NCBI GenBank assembly: GCA_008638375.1
Contig: CM018035.1
Coordinates: 7,191,077-7,255,076 of the forward strand
Reading direction: 5' to 3'
Origin: Nyssa sinensis
Taxonomy: Eukaryota; Streptophyta; Magnoliopsida; Cornales; Nyssaceae
Length of the DNA: 64,000 nucleotides
Position numbers and translations under genes: made by a program. Shown here piece after piece: positions 34,071 through 46,676 of the stretch. The notes beneath the pieces were generated by a model. The model saw nothing but the letters and a program-made list of their open reading frames with translations, was not told the DNA's origin and made no database searches. Position 1 is the stretch's first letter. Every line of letters begins with the position of its first letter.

Positions 34071-37000
34071 TCTTTCTGGAGCAGCAAATCCGGTTTCAGG
34101 CACTGTATGTAGCAACTATAAGCTTAGCAAAAAGTTGTAGCTTGGTTTTTATGGTTAACAAGTTAGTTATTTTTGGTACGGTTGTTTATTGCATGGACAA
34201 ATTGTGCTTTTTTTTTTTCTATAGTTAAGTAGTTGTGTTGATGTTATCTAGTAGTTTATTTTTGTTTAATTTGAATCTCATATCTACCTTTTTTTTGGAA
34301 TAGAACTTTTTTAGATCATTCTTTCAGTTCTGATAATTGTTTCCTTGTTGAAACTCTTGGATATGGTAAATCATACAACACAAAGTGGGTATGTTTTTTG
34401 CCCCTTTTTAACACTAAAGACCTTTATATTAGTGCAATTAAGAAAGAAAAAAAAAACGTTGACAGTGCCTCCTTAGTCACAGGTTTCTCAAATTGAGTAA
34501 TGGAGTTTCCAAAATCTAGAAACAACGAGGAAACAAAATTAAACAAAGATGGTTGGGTGCAATAACTTTTGGATCTTTATATCTCTTGTTGAGACTATTA
34601 CAGAATTGGGTTGGGTGCATTGGTGTTCTCCTCTTGAAATGCTTGCTTTGCATTAATAAACCATAGTGGTTGTGATCCCCTGTTTCCATGGATTGAGGTT
34701 TGCAATATGGTTAAAAAGCTTTCAGACTTATTTACTTCTGTTGTGGGGTATTGAGCTCTTGTTGAGGATAGGCATGTAGCAGAGACATGGAGTTCTATGG
34801 GAATTGAACCCTTGAGGATTAGGATCGCTTTTCTGTTGATGCTTGGTGTCATGATTATGCAGGGTATCTACATATGTTGTGTCAGTTTTGGTCACAGACT
34901 AACAATATCTATCAATTTTTTTGAACAATTACCTTTATCATGGTGACGTGGTCATACTCTTGCTTTGATTTCTAATATGAAAATCCCTGCTGTTAGTTGT
35001 TCCTAGGGTTTATGTCCTCCGTAATGGTTTATATTATGACATACAATGTTTAACTTATGAGTCAACTAGCTGTTTTGGGTTGTGTTTTGGAGCAACTTCA
35101 AGCCATTTTGGTGTGTGTGAGAGGTGATTATGAATTTCGAAGTGTCCACTAAATTGCACATAAAAATTTCTGCTGATAATGGTATAATTAGTTGCCACAG
35201 GGATGAAAAAAAGGGAAGGGGAGAAGTGTTATGTTGTTTGTTTGGGCTAAATAGTGTTGGATTTGAAATACTTATCTATTGGAAAACAGTACTTAGAAGA
35301 AGGAAACTGATCAATACTGAGATCGAAACGCTCACTCCCGGGATTAGTAGTTTGTTACAAGCATTAAGAACCCATCTCTGTACTGGTCTACATTTTAAGA
35401 TGCGCAAATCTGTAACTCTGACTGACCGAATTTCAGAGAAGGCAGTGGGGTAGCTTCTAAGATCTGACCAATTCTGGAAGGTTTCATGCGAACATTTTAG
35501 AAGCTTTCATGCAAATATTTTAGAAGCAGATCGGCTTAAAATTAACATTGGTTGAAATAATAAGGAAAGACTAGTGGTGTAAATGGATTTATGCCTCTAG
35601 AACAAGAGGAATGAAGAAACAGGATTCCTCTACTTGATCCTAATAATTGGGTTAAATGCTTACTTGAGTTGAGTTAGTATAGACTTCAGATTGGTTCTTT
35701 TCCCAGGCCAGCTGAACCATAGATCACCATGTAAGGCAGAAATAGGTATTTGGTTCTTTTGTTTACCCATACGGGCCATATCCAAACCTCCGGCCTCTAC
35801 AGTTGACTTTGGGCCTAAAAGAAATAAAAGCAGCCCAAGGTCGTCTCTGATTTGGGGCCCACTTGCAGGTTTAGATCATTGTTAGTTTTCAATATACACT
35901 TAAAAAGCATCGTCAATCTTATCGGCTGCATTAGAATGTCAGGTTGGGATAAAGACATCTTGATTTTATGTCCTTATCACAAAAGTAGAAGGCAAAGGAC
36001 ATAGTTTGATGAATAAAACAGAGAATGTCTGCAAATGCCAAAGAATAATGAATCCAGAAGTCATTTGGTCTGTCATTGGTCACCATCTTTGATTTGCATC
36101 TGGAGGGGAAGCTATCAAGAAACCACCCTTGGTCCTGTATAACAGTATGCAGCATGTCAAAGTGTGACTGAATTCAAAGTCTTGTGCTAGAGACATTTTA
36201 ACTAATTAAAGAGCCATAAATATTGAGATTCATTATAATAGAACCTGCATTGCCGCCTCCAATATGATATTTTACAAAATAATTAAAGTGGGTGTGGTGA
36301 TGATGCTAAAACTTGTGTGGAGCTGTGGAAATGCTGAAATGCTAAAACTTGCAAGAGTAGTTTGTAGAGACTTTTAGTGGGAGTAGCATTTTCCTAATAC
36401 AAGGCATTTGAGGATGCTATGCTACTATGCATCTTGGTGGGACTTTAGTGTGGAATGTAGATGTTCTTTTTACATATGCATTTTGGATTAGCTTTTGGAG
36501 TGACTTCGTGATAAATTGATAATATGGGATGTGAACCTTTCTAAGCTAAAACACAGTCTGGTTTTCGGGCTTAAGCAAAGAGTCCAATCTGTTTTCATGA
36601 CAAGTTTATTTACTTCTACTGAGTAGACTGCTGAAGGATGTGACTCTAGTTTTTTCTTTTTCTCTATATTTATATATTCCCAGGACAGTGGTCTGGACTG
36701 GTTTAAACAAACTCGCTGCTATTTTCCTCTTGATCTGTACGAGGTGAAGTGGTTAGAAGTTGGCAAGTTAGGAGTCAGAACTCTTGGGAAAACTTGAATA
36801 CAGCGTCTGGATGTGATATTCACCAGTCATTGCCACCAGAACCATTCATATCTTCAGAATTTATACCCCGCAATTCACAGGAGGATCTTGGAAATGAATT
36901 CAAGGTTTCTCATGATATTGAATTATATGAACTAAACATTAGTAGTCATTCTTATAGAATTGTAGATAGGTTCCACATCAAGATGAGGTAGTGCTTGCCT

Positions 37001-37509
37001 ACAGGACTTTGCCATTTGGATAGTGAAGGTATGAAGGAAGTCCAACTACCTCAGCAGACCATATATGTAGTAGAAGATCAATAAGCTAGCTATCTACTAC
37101 TAACCAAATTATAGCAATTTTATGTGTTTTGAAAGTGTAGAAGGATTTGGTTTCTATGGATCTCACTGCCTTGAAAAACTCATCTTCTGTTAGGATCAAG
37201 CCTGGTTCAGCCAAAGATAATCTAGAATCAGATTGAAGTTATATTATCTTCATGGAAAGTGAAATGGGTTGCAACAATCAATTTCTAAGGATTATTTATA
37301 GTCGATCCTTGTGGAAATTTCACCAACTCTAGAAATTGAAGAGCACCCCTCTTTGGTACTCCACAGAAATTATGTTCCTTCTGGCAATTCCATCTTTGAT
37401 AGGCTATGCGTAGGAAGATACTGTCCGTGTTTCAAACTATAGTGCAAATGTGTATATAGACATTGCTAAACCAATTTAAACAGATCGCATATAGTGATAC
37501 AAATATCCC
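34071..37509. other. Intergenic, ALS to sulfurase-like gene
   Basis: The ALS 3' UTR probably occupies the first few hundred bases. A + strand frame at 36749-36991, preceded by an AG near 36684, has coding-like composition ('SLPPEPFISSEFIPRNSQED'). It could be a relic exon, but I recognise no family. The frame at 35124-35453 looks random. Confidence 0.35.
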
Positions 37510-38578
37510 TTACTCGTGTGCCAGAGCTGAAGCTGTTGTGTCAAAGGATTTCCTCCTGACCAAGAGGCAGGTGATCTTTGCAGGATGAGCGTGTGTATTG
37601 TGAATGCTGCACAACAGAAAATCAGGCCTGTGGAGTGCGAGGTTCAACCGATCCTCACCCACGACCAGTGCAGTGGCATCAAGCAGAACATGCCATGAGT
37701 TCCGATGGGCTTCTGAAACCCAGTGCATGGAATAACGGGTCCCATTCACATCAACTGGATAAGAAAAAAGCCCCTTTGGACTGTGCTTACATTTCCTTCT
37801 GAAATACTGGCTAAGTTGTGATCCCTTGATCCTCAAATCCAACCAAGTTTCAGGCGCTGAGATCACTTTTGATTCCTTGTAACTTGCAAATTCCCTTATG
37901 TAATCAACTTCTTCCCCAATAATGGTCATGTAGAAGTTACCCCTGAAGAAAGGATAGCTCTCTCCTACCAACATCATAGCATCCTTGTAGTTTGGAGTAA
38001 AGAGAACAAGATACTCCTCATCAGGTAATCCACAGTGCTTCAAAACTTTGTTTCGAGCTTGGATTTCAGGGATTGAGATGAAACTTCCAGGAAAGGAGCA
38101 CTTTTTGGTGAGGATATCTAGCAGTCGCGATGGCTCCAACTGGGTTTTGTCTAGATCAGGGAGATTACTTCCGAATGAGGGTGCGGATGTCTCTCTATGA
38201 CAACTCTGGGGAGACTTTCGCTTGTCATCAAGTGGGGGCTCTGAGGGCTCTTCTTTGATGCAAAGATTATAGAGATCAGTCTTTTCTCCTCCTTCAACAA
38301 GGGCATTAGAGTACTCTGGGTACTTTGCAAGAACATACTGTTCCACGTATTGCATTTCAGATGGTGTTATGGGGCCTGACCATCTCAGGTCTAGACCATG
38401 AAGTGTTGATATGGCTTCGGCAACTATGTGAGCAGGAATCACTGTATGTGCTTTCTGTTATATACCAAATTAGAAAGCATAATCAGAAGATTCAGAACTT
38501 AATCAGGTGAGAACTTTCGCCGTGGAAGCCATGAAAGAGTAGAGAGAAGATAGAACTCAGATATACCTTAAAAACCAT
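37510..38578 (-). CDS. Molybdenum-cofactor-sulfurase-like PLP-fold protein
   Basis: Two coding exons: 38578-38567 (ATG GTT TTT AAG, then GTATAT) and 38454-37510 (AACAG acceptor), giving ~318 residues. The N-terminal part ('IVAEAISTLHGLDLRWSGPI') and acidic linker are typical of a plant-specific branch annotated as MOCOS-like or PLP-dependent transferase superfamily. The second half carries fold-type-I motifs: 'SFPGSFISIPEIQARNK', 'EEYLVLFTPNYKDAMMLVGE', 'WLDLRIKGSQL', 'WHVLLDATALVVG' and 'RPDFLLCSIHNTHAHPAK'. Where bona fide sulfurases have SFYK, with the Lys that binds PLP, this protein has SIHN (about Asn290). It may be catalytically inactive or regulatory. No C-terminal MOSC domain is present. 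The short ATG exon assignment is supported by matching phase and by my memory of relatives starting MVFKK. Confidence 0.82.
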
Positions 38579-39388
38579 GCTACTGGGTCTGCCATTTTGG
38601 TTTGGTGACTTTGAAATTGAAGCAAATAGGGATTTCCTCATATCGCCTTCCGTCGTTGCCTGATTTTGTTGTGAATATGAGTTTTATCAGAATTGTGAAG
38701 CTTTTAGCTATGGAACTCTGTAGGACAGTACTTCAGAAGATAAAAATACTAGGAAATTTGGCTAGAGCTGGAAGTTCTTACCTTGGATCCTCCATGTAGA
38801 ACAATTTGTTCTTCAGTGTTCCTTCCCATGATGCCTAGCCTCTTACAACTCTCATAAACAGAAAAACAAGTTGTGGGGCTAATAAACAAGACCTAGTAGC
38901 AGGTTGAGAATTGGGAAGATGGGAGAAAATATAAAGGCATATGTGAAACAAAAGCCAAGCCAAATTCCCCCCAAAACCTCTGTTGCTGCAAAAGTGAACT
39001 GAATTGTATATTGAAGAAATCAAACGAACCTGCAACAAAGGTGAAAGAAAAGAGATAATAGAAGGGGAGGAAAAGAGGAAGTCAACTCAATAAAATTTTC
39101 TTGTTGCTGAGCTAAATCTAAGTTTTGGTATTTAATAAATTGAATGAAGCTGTTGGGAAGAAACAGAGGAAGAAATGAAGGGTAGACCAAGCCAAACCCA
39201 TCAAAACATTTCTTGTTGCAGATGTGTAGCAAAAAAATTTGAGGTATTAAAGAAATTCAAAGTACTCTCGAGGAAGAAAGGTACACCGACAATGACAACA
39301 GCAATCTTTTGTGACCGTGAAATATTAGTTCACATTTACTACGTTAATCATGGTTTAAATAATCTTCCTTGAGCTTAGTCTGAGTCAC
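38579..39388. other. 5' region of the sulfurase-like gene
   Basis: Upstream (minus-strand) leader and promoter sequence. No other gene is supported. The region is A/G-rich with no recognisable repeat. Confidence 0.4.
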
Positions 39389-39620
39389 TGAGTTTTGACT
39401 CAGTAACGGAATATGAGGTTCATTGGCCTACTTAATTTTACTAGGCATGGTGCGGCGAATATAAGGACTAGCCGAGTGCATGAGGCTCCCGTTTCTGTGA
39501 AATCTGGAAAGGGTTAGATGTACGCAACCTTACCCCGCGTGCGGAGAGACTGTTTTCGGGAGTCGAACTCGTGACCTTCTGGTCACAAATTTGATGATTG
39601 TCTCAATGAGTTTTGAGTCA
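39389..39620 (-). mobile_element. Au-like SINE with target duplication
   Basis: Read on the minus strand it has a tRNA-derived B box (GTTCGACTCC) followed by 'CAGTCTCTCCGCACGCGGGG', then 'TAAGGTTGCGTACATCTAAC' and 'CCTTTCC', as in plant Au SINEs. TGAGTTTTGACTCA at 39389-39402 and TGAGTTTTGAGTCA at 39607-39620 flank it as a 14-bp target duplication with one mismatch. The element body is 39403-39606. Confidence 0.85.
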
Positions 39621-40743
39621 TTTGACAGCTGCTGCACTGGTTCACGAGTCTTGAATGAGTTAGGATTTGAACTCATGAATTCACACACCTGGTCTTCATT
39701 GAGTTTGGGAATTGCATTAAACCTTGATTATAAGCATCAAGTCTAGCTCAAGTTCATACCTGGACCAATCTGACCAAATGGTTGGTGAAATAATTTAGTA
39801 TTTCTCAAATTGATTATGAAATATTAACAAGCCACAAATGATATTTAATTGGGAATGAAACATCATCCTGTGAATTTAAAATTTTGAATAGAAAGTGACA
39901 GGTTGAGGACATTTGAAGGGAGGTGGGGTGGACCCATTTGGTGGTATTTGATTTACTAGAAAATTTATATGATGGGGATTTTGGGGCTGAGGAGGACTAA
40001 AGAATAGTAATAGATTACCATAACTTTTTTACGATTGACCCCTTTTAATCATCTAGAAGACTGCTCTATCAATGACTTCAAGGAAGAATGGTTCTTGGTG
40101 ACTGCTAGAAATGAGTGTGAGATCATTGTTGAACATTTATGTATATGTAATGCCTGAAATTACAGTTGTAGAGTGCGGGTTTTGGTGCAACAATAAAGCT
40201 GGTTTACTGTAACTTGAAGGCCACAGTTTTGAGTTGTGTCGGGTGGGATAATGCTGCAACTGTGTTCATCTAACCCTTCCTAAACCATACTGTAACGGAA
40301 ATCTCGTACACTGAGTTAGTCTTATTAATAACAACTAGTTGCTGCATGTCAGTAAAGAAGCTATTGTATGCATACTTGACATGTTAATAGTATGTTTTGT
40401 CCAAGTTTTTTAGATACCTGTAGTTCAGGTTTGATCACATTCAATGTAAAATATTATAGGGAAATTGTATCTATTACTAAATTATGAGAAGAAGTAAAAG
40501 AAAATTTTGGTGAACATCATGATATTCATTGTTAACTGTTAAGATATATTGTTTAAGAATAGACACTGCCCCCTGCTCTACTCCAGCATATAAAAAGGAA
40601 AAGAAAATTGCATGCCGTTTGCCCTGAATGCACGCGAGGACTTCTGACTGGGAAGATACTTTTTTCTTTTTTTTTTTTCTGCGCTTTCAAGACACTGATA
40701 GCATTTTCTTTCGGCTCGATATAAACAATGTTTTTACATATAC

Positions 40744-40744
<1 letters not shown>
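39621..40744. other. Intergenic
   Basis: No gene, RNA gene or clear element is seen. Confidence 0.5.

Positions 40745-40802
<58 letters not shown>
40745..40802. repeat. Compound (TA)n(GA)n microsatellite
   Basis: About nine TA units are followed directly by ~20 GA units. Confidence 0.95.
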
Positions 40803-40806
<4 letters not shown>

Positions 40807-41167
40807 ATGCCGCCTGGCGATGCATCAAAGAAGAGATGTCATATAGACAAAGTCATTAGAAATATTTAATTAAAAGTTATTAGTGGGAAATGTTAGGCTT
40901 CCAGTATAGAAACAACTTAGGTGCTGTGCTGTACCCCCAGGATGCTTGCACTTGGGGAAACACATTTTTAAGAGTATCAATACTGCCTAATTGCATTTTC
41001 TTAATTATAAATATCATCTGTGGCACTCATTAATTGGAGCATAATTAATTAACTGTTTGATTAGCTTAATTCTGTAAGGCTTGTCTAGCAGACTAGATTA
41101 TAAATTATTGTTTTTCTCTGTTGAAGTCTTCGCTATGTGACTTTCCATGAAGCTTCTCTTGAAAAGG

Positions 41168-41368
41168 ACTACAAAGCTCTTTTAAGGGCTAGTACAGTGC
41201 ACGTCGCACGAGATTTCTAGTAATTGCAAGATTTGGAGAGAATTAGATATACGCTGTTTTACTACCACGACTAGAGATAGTATTTTCGCGACTTTAACTC
41301 GTAACTTTCATATCGCAATAGAACAACTTTATCGTTAAACCGAGACCTGCCCTTAACTACAAAGCGCT
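41168..41368 (-). mobile_element. Diverged Au-like SINE with target duplication
   Basis: The minus strand has 'GGTTTAACGATAAAGTTGTT' (A-box part), 'GTTACGAGTTAAAGTCGCG' (B-box area), then 'AAAACAGCGTATATCTAATT', a decayed match to the SINE at 39.4 kb. ACTACAAAGCTCT (41168-41180) and ACTACAAAGCGCT (41356-41368) flank it, 12 of 13 matching. Confidence 0.78.
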
Positions 41369-42563
41369 CTCTCTCATTAGTCAGATAATGTTTTTTTATT
41401 TTTGGAGCATCCCAAATTTGATGATGTTTTTATTTTTTCCTAGATGGTGATGGTGAGGGACATAAAATTGCTTTTAAAGATGTTAGAAATTTGCATCACA
41501 GAGAAAAAATATGAGCATACAGTTATCTTTTCCTGCACAAAATGTCTAAAAGAATGTTTAAGTTTGTAATATACGAATTTGAAACAAGTGAAATAGAAAA
41601 TGTTTAAAAACTGTTTTCAAGCTCTCTGGTGTTTCCTATACAAATCTTAATAACACATTCATGTCTTAGAGCAACTGTATGAGGGGTTTCAGTTTTGGAC
41701 TCAAAAAATTCTTTTGGGTGCTGTTACAGTATTTAAGTATACACCAATGGTTGTCAATACTATTTATCACTCTAATAGTGATATCTAAAAGAGTATCTAT
41801 TTAATATTTTAATATATTTTTTGCTCATTTTTTTCTCTCTTTCCTCTAATATATCTCTCTCTCTTCCAACTAACTTTTGATTCTCTTCTCCTATAGTATC
41901 CACATCCACATCTACATCTACATCCACTTATTCACTATTCATGTCTAGATCTAAAATGAGTATCGAGATGGGTGTTCTCTTGCAGGATGAATAGTGCAAC
42001 AATAGGAGCCATAGTAGTAGTTCGAGGGGATGACTCTTCTCCTAAAGCCACTCTTGGAGTTGCTTGCTGAACTTCAAAATGTATTTTTTTTTAAAATAAA
42101 TCATATTTACATTAAAACTATGGCTATACCCAATTCTCCCTCTTAACTTATTTATCTAAATACACTCATTTTATATTTGATCTCCTAACATTTTCTTTCC
42201 ACAACTCCTGGCTAGATTTATAGCTGTTTTGTTAGTGAGACTGATGATGATACTCGTGCACTTCAGGGACCTTCAAACTAAAACTTGTACAATGATGTGA
42301 ATCTGGTTTCTGCCTTTTCTGTTGTGAATGTTAAATATAGTTTCATTGGATTTCACTAATTCTCAACTTAAAAAAAAAAAAAAGACTAGGTCCAATCTTG
42401 TGCTCATCACAGCCAGCTAAGGGCTAGCTAAGTAAAATTAATTCTTAGATTAATTATGCTCTTTGAGTTAAACAGCCGTGATTTCATCACCAGCTGGTTC
42501 AAGCATCCCATACAGGTTCTTGTTGGTGTACTTTGTATTTATTATAGAATATATGACTAAGTA
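41369..42563. other. Intergenic
   Basis: Non-coding, with a T/C-rich patch (~41830-41900). No feature is supported. Confidence 0.45.
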
Positions 42564-42678
42564 CAACTTATATTATATACTATTCATAATAAATTGGATT
42601 TAGAATCTAATCAGATCTGTCAACAGTTATTTGTAAAGCATTTTCCAGTGCATTCACACATCTACAACCCTTGAACAA

Positions 42679-42712
<34 letters not shown>

Positions 42713-42782
42713 TAATAAATTGGATTTAGACTATAATCAGTTAATTGTAAAGCATTTTTCCGTGCATTCACACATCTACAGG
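42564..42782 (+). repeat. Two-copy repeat joined by (TA)n
   Basis: 'tattcataataaattggatt' to 'gcattcacacatctaca' at 42581-42665 recurs at 42707-42781. The copies are separated by a (TA)15 tract (42680-42709) that corresponds to 'tattatata' in copy 1. The array probably grew by slippage or unequal exchange at the TA run. Confidence 0.8.
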
Positions 42783-43907
42783 TCATCTTCACTGTCGACT
42801 TAAAATTTTATCCAAATTTAAGTTAAAATTTGAATAAAAGCTGATTTTGAATTTCATATTCTTCAATGATCTTAATCAAGTTAAATTATAATTATATATT
42901 TGAGTTCATGAACAGTATGGTATAAATTTTAATTTTAATTTGAGTAAAAATAAATTTAATATGGGTTTGAGTTTAGAATTTGAGAATTTTTTTTTCTAAA
43001 TTTTGACTCAATTTTAAATTTGAGTTTGGGCCTTATTAACCACGGAAAATGTTCCAAGACAAGATTGGTAATAATAAATAAATAAGAATAATGCTATATA
43101 TAATAAGTTTTTTAATAAATTTTCTCACTCTCAAATACAAGATAAAATTAACTAGAACAAATATATACATGTGGGACCCACTTATTTCTGTCTAGAAAAT
43201 TTAAGTAGAAATTCTATTAGAAGAACCAATTTTCTTGTCTCCTACAGGCTCATAGGCACTTGAGCATTCAATAAGCAAACCAAAAAATTCAGCATGCAAA
43301 AACAAAATATCAAAATCGGAAATCCACAGCCCGTTTTATGTAAAATGACAACAGGCATCTAGAAAGTCAAATAATTGATTGAAAGTGGCCCAGCAACTAC
43401 TCATTAGCCTTCTTTAACTTCACTCATCCTATCACCAAACGTCACCAAAGCAATACAAAGAAGAAAAAAAGATAAAAGAACCCAAATCAGCATCGCCAGA
43501 AAATGATTAAAACACCAACCTTTCAATATTCTTTCATTAATGCAACACAGTAACTTAAGCAATTAGGTGACAAGCTGACAACTCAATACACACAAAAAAA
43601 AAAGGTAACCCTTGAAACGAAAGCAAAGCCATTTCTTCTTCCTCACTCGAGAAGGTACACTAAAGGCACATCAAAACAACAGCAATCCCACAAATAATCA
43701 AAAACCCCACCAATACCCTCTTAGGAGGATGAGATGGTGGCTGTGGTGGTGCCGAAAGAAAGAGCAAAATGCCCCCAGAGATATCTTCTTGCCATCACCT
43801 TATCACAGCCTTGATTCAGTTTCAACCTCAAGACCCTCCCAGATCACTAGCTAGGTAATCATAAGCATCTCAGCTACAAATATCACCGACACCGGGGAAC
43901 GAAGAAG
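42783..43907. other. Intergenic, upstream of DUF579 gene
   Basis: AT-rich. The last ~300 bp are probably promoter and leader of the next gene. Open frames here have no family resemblance. Confidence 0.4.
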
Positions 43908-44773
43908 ATGCAGATTACCAAAAGAAAACTCATTCCTATTCTTGTATTTATCCTCTTTAGCATCTCAGTTTTCAGACTTCTCAAAATCACTATCACCACT
44001 TCATCTTCTTCTTCTTCTTATCCTTCTCTTGTTGCTTTGGCTCCATCTCTATGCTTGCCTTCTTCTCCAGCATGCGGGGAAATTCCATCACACACAGAAG
44101 GACCCTCTGAGAATAGGACTGTCTCCTTTGCCAAGGCCAGTAACCTTACCAAGAAGGAATTCCGATTTCTGTCAAAGCTCATTTCTCAGAGAGCCCCCTG
44201 CAACCTCCTTGTTTTTCGGGCTTGAACCCCAGCACATCGTCCTCTCATCAAAGAATGCAGGCGGCACCACCATCTTTCTAGAGGACAATCCTGAAAAGCT
44301 GAACACAGTCAGAACAAATTCCAACAACACTCGAATATACAAGGTTGAGTACCAGACAAAAGCCAGAGAAGCTTACAAGCTGTTGAAGCATGCAAGGCGA
44401 AACACATCTTGTGCACCTCACTCAGGAGTAACACTCAAAAAATCAGCTTGTAAATTGGCTTTGACAAAGTTACCGCGAGAAGTGTATAAGGTTAAGTGGG
44501 ATGTGGTGGTGGTGGATGGACCTAGCGGAGATACACCAGATGCACCAGGCAGGATGGCTGCAATCTATACTGCAAGTATGATAGCAAGAGCTGGGAATGC
44601 GACGGACTGTTGTGGTACATGATGTGGATCGGATGATCGAGAAGTGGTTTTCTTGGGAGTTTCTGTGTGATCAGAACTTGGTTTCTTCAAAAGGGAAACT
44701 ATGGAATTTTAGGATAGAAGGTCAATCAAATTCTACAACATTTTGCCCTGCCAAAGGAAATCTTATAGAGTAA
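43908..44773 (+). pseudogene. DUF579 (GXM/IRX15-like) protein, two frame breaks
   Basis: Members of this family are Golgi proteins of xylan or arabinogalactan decoration; the GXM branch transfers methyl to glucuronic acid side chains. From the ATG at 43908: an N-terminal membrane anchor ('LIPILVFILFSISVFRLL'), a Ser-rich stem, 'RAPCNLLVF', then after a frame change 'GLEPQHIVLSSKNAGGTT' and 'FLEDNP', 'YQTKAREAYKLL', 'WDVVVVDGPSGDTPDAPGRM' and '[17 protein letters not shown]', and after a second change '[13 protein letters not shown]', 'EFLCDQNL' and 'GKLWNFRI', stopping at 44771-44773. Each break is one extra base: in the T-run 44212-44216, and a T at 44608. Every conserved block is otherwise present and in order, so this is a recently broken gene or a sequencing artefact. 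Expected intact length is ~288 residues with no intron, as usual for the family. I cannot decide between the IRX15, GXM and AGM branches. Confidence 0.85.
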
Positions 44774-46676
44774 TACAATTTTTTTTCCCTGATGATTTGA
44801 TGAGCATTTTTTACTGAAAAAATATAGGCATCTACCAGAGGTGCATCCAGAAGAAGACGACAATTTGGCATGCACCAGCCATGTTTCAAGGGTTAAACTA
44901 TGCAAGCTTTGGGTTGCTGGCATATATTAGAGGCAAATTACCAATGGTCAGTGGGTGTTTGTTATGAAGCAGGATGACAACTTCTGAGAGCCTGATATAG
45001 TCATTGTCTGAAGTAAACTTATGTTTAAAAAGGGATGTGCAGTATATTCTGTTTTGGAAACGATGGTCTTAACATTATTTTTTAGAAATCAGAAGGTATG
45101 GGCAGAGCAGAAGCTCACACAACTGTGTTCTGTTTGGATGTTTGCCAACTGATAAACCTTAAAAAAAACAAGTGATATCCAATCCACAAGCCGCTTTGTT
45201 AGTATCTCATTTTCACCAATCTGCTGGTAGCTATCAAATAAACGTGACCACCTCTTCCTAAAAATGTGATTCCATGTTATACCACCTGTAACTGAAATAG
45301 ACCCCTTTTTTACCAACAGAAAGGATGTTTTTACAAGTATAATTTACAAACCACCACAAGAATCTCTCTATTACGAACCTCCCGAGAAACTACTACTACC
45401 AACAAGTTCAACTCATGGCTATGGAGTAGATTTGAAACCGTGACCTCTTCTATAAGAAGGGCACCTGATGCATCAATCTCAAAAGGCATAATTACAAAAA
45501 ATCTTTCAATGCATACCCTTATTGAAATGCCTTTTACAAACTTGCTGAATTAATGGGCTAAGGACCCAACATGAACAAAATTTGACAGATTAGACTAAAT
45601 GCCCCCAATAGCATGAATATGCTATACAATATCCATTTTGTGCAATTCAAGAATTGGATTATATATCCAAGTTGATGTGTTCTTTAGTGCAATCCTCTAC
45701 GAACTGATTTACCAATTGACTTAAGAGCCGATTTTCAATGACAAAATTCTGGCTCCATCTGATCTCCAATTTAAAATCAAGGGCAAAAATTTCAAAATAT
45801 ATACATACAGAAACAGCATTGTCGGTCCAAACTCTTAAAGATTTAAGGTCATAAGTGACTTCCAGCAGAGTGTCATTCACCAGCATCTTTACGCTGCAGT
45901 AACAAAAAGAAATACATAAGCCTCAGGAAGTCCACTCCCAAAATCCATGCAGTGACTAAATGCAGAAGGGCCAAGTACTGGTGCTACCCTGTTGCAGAAT
46001 ATTCTAGCAGAATTCAGGTTACTGCTATACAAGCACCACACCAAACAAAAAGTGTTAAAATAAAAGCAAATGGACACACATGAGGGACTCCCAAACACCC
46101 CACCCCACAACAAAAAAACCCCTTCCCTTCAAGAAAAAAAATATGACAGATTCAACTATCCTCCTGGTTCCACAGAAAAAATCAATTATTGCCAAGCAAT
46201 ATTGCAAGTCGGGGTATCAATTTGACAATAAAAAAACATTACATCCAACAAAAGAAGGCTCTTAAATCTGTGGAACAATAAGAACTAAATTTAACACAAC
46301 ATAGAAAAAACTCTCTCCATATAATTCTTACCAACCAAAAGTAATAATTACAATCAACAAATTGATAAATCAAAAGATGCTTTATAAAATTACTCTTTCA
46401 CACTTAACAAAAGAAAATACTCTTAATTCGTCACTTGCATTCATGTGTTGTACTGTAATTAGGATGGCTAGGAAATTGCAAGCTCTATATTAACCAAAGT
46501 TCCATACAAAACAATAAAGGACTACAAAATGAGAAGGCATCACCACATGCAAGCGCACACAGTTTTACAATGAGACTCTTATCATAACATGAAACAGATA
46601 TAAATTCCCATTATCTAACTTCACTAAAAATAGTGAAGACTTGTAACACAGTACATGAAGATGCAAGGCTTACCAG
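44774..46676. other. Intergenic
   Basis: A short exon-like stretch at about 44829-44934 (after ATATAG) ends in a stop and cannot be tied to a family. The rest is AT-rich, with no supported feature. Confidence 0.4.

Noticed and set aside
39440..39600. Possible tRNA gene
   Set aside because: Only the B-box half resembles a tRNA; the downstream text and flanking duplications show a SINE.
43612..43854. 80-codon frame upstream of the DUF579 gene
   Set aside because: Low-complexity, no family resemblance, and located where the leader of the DUF579 gene should be.
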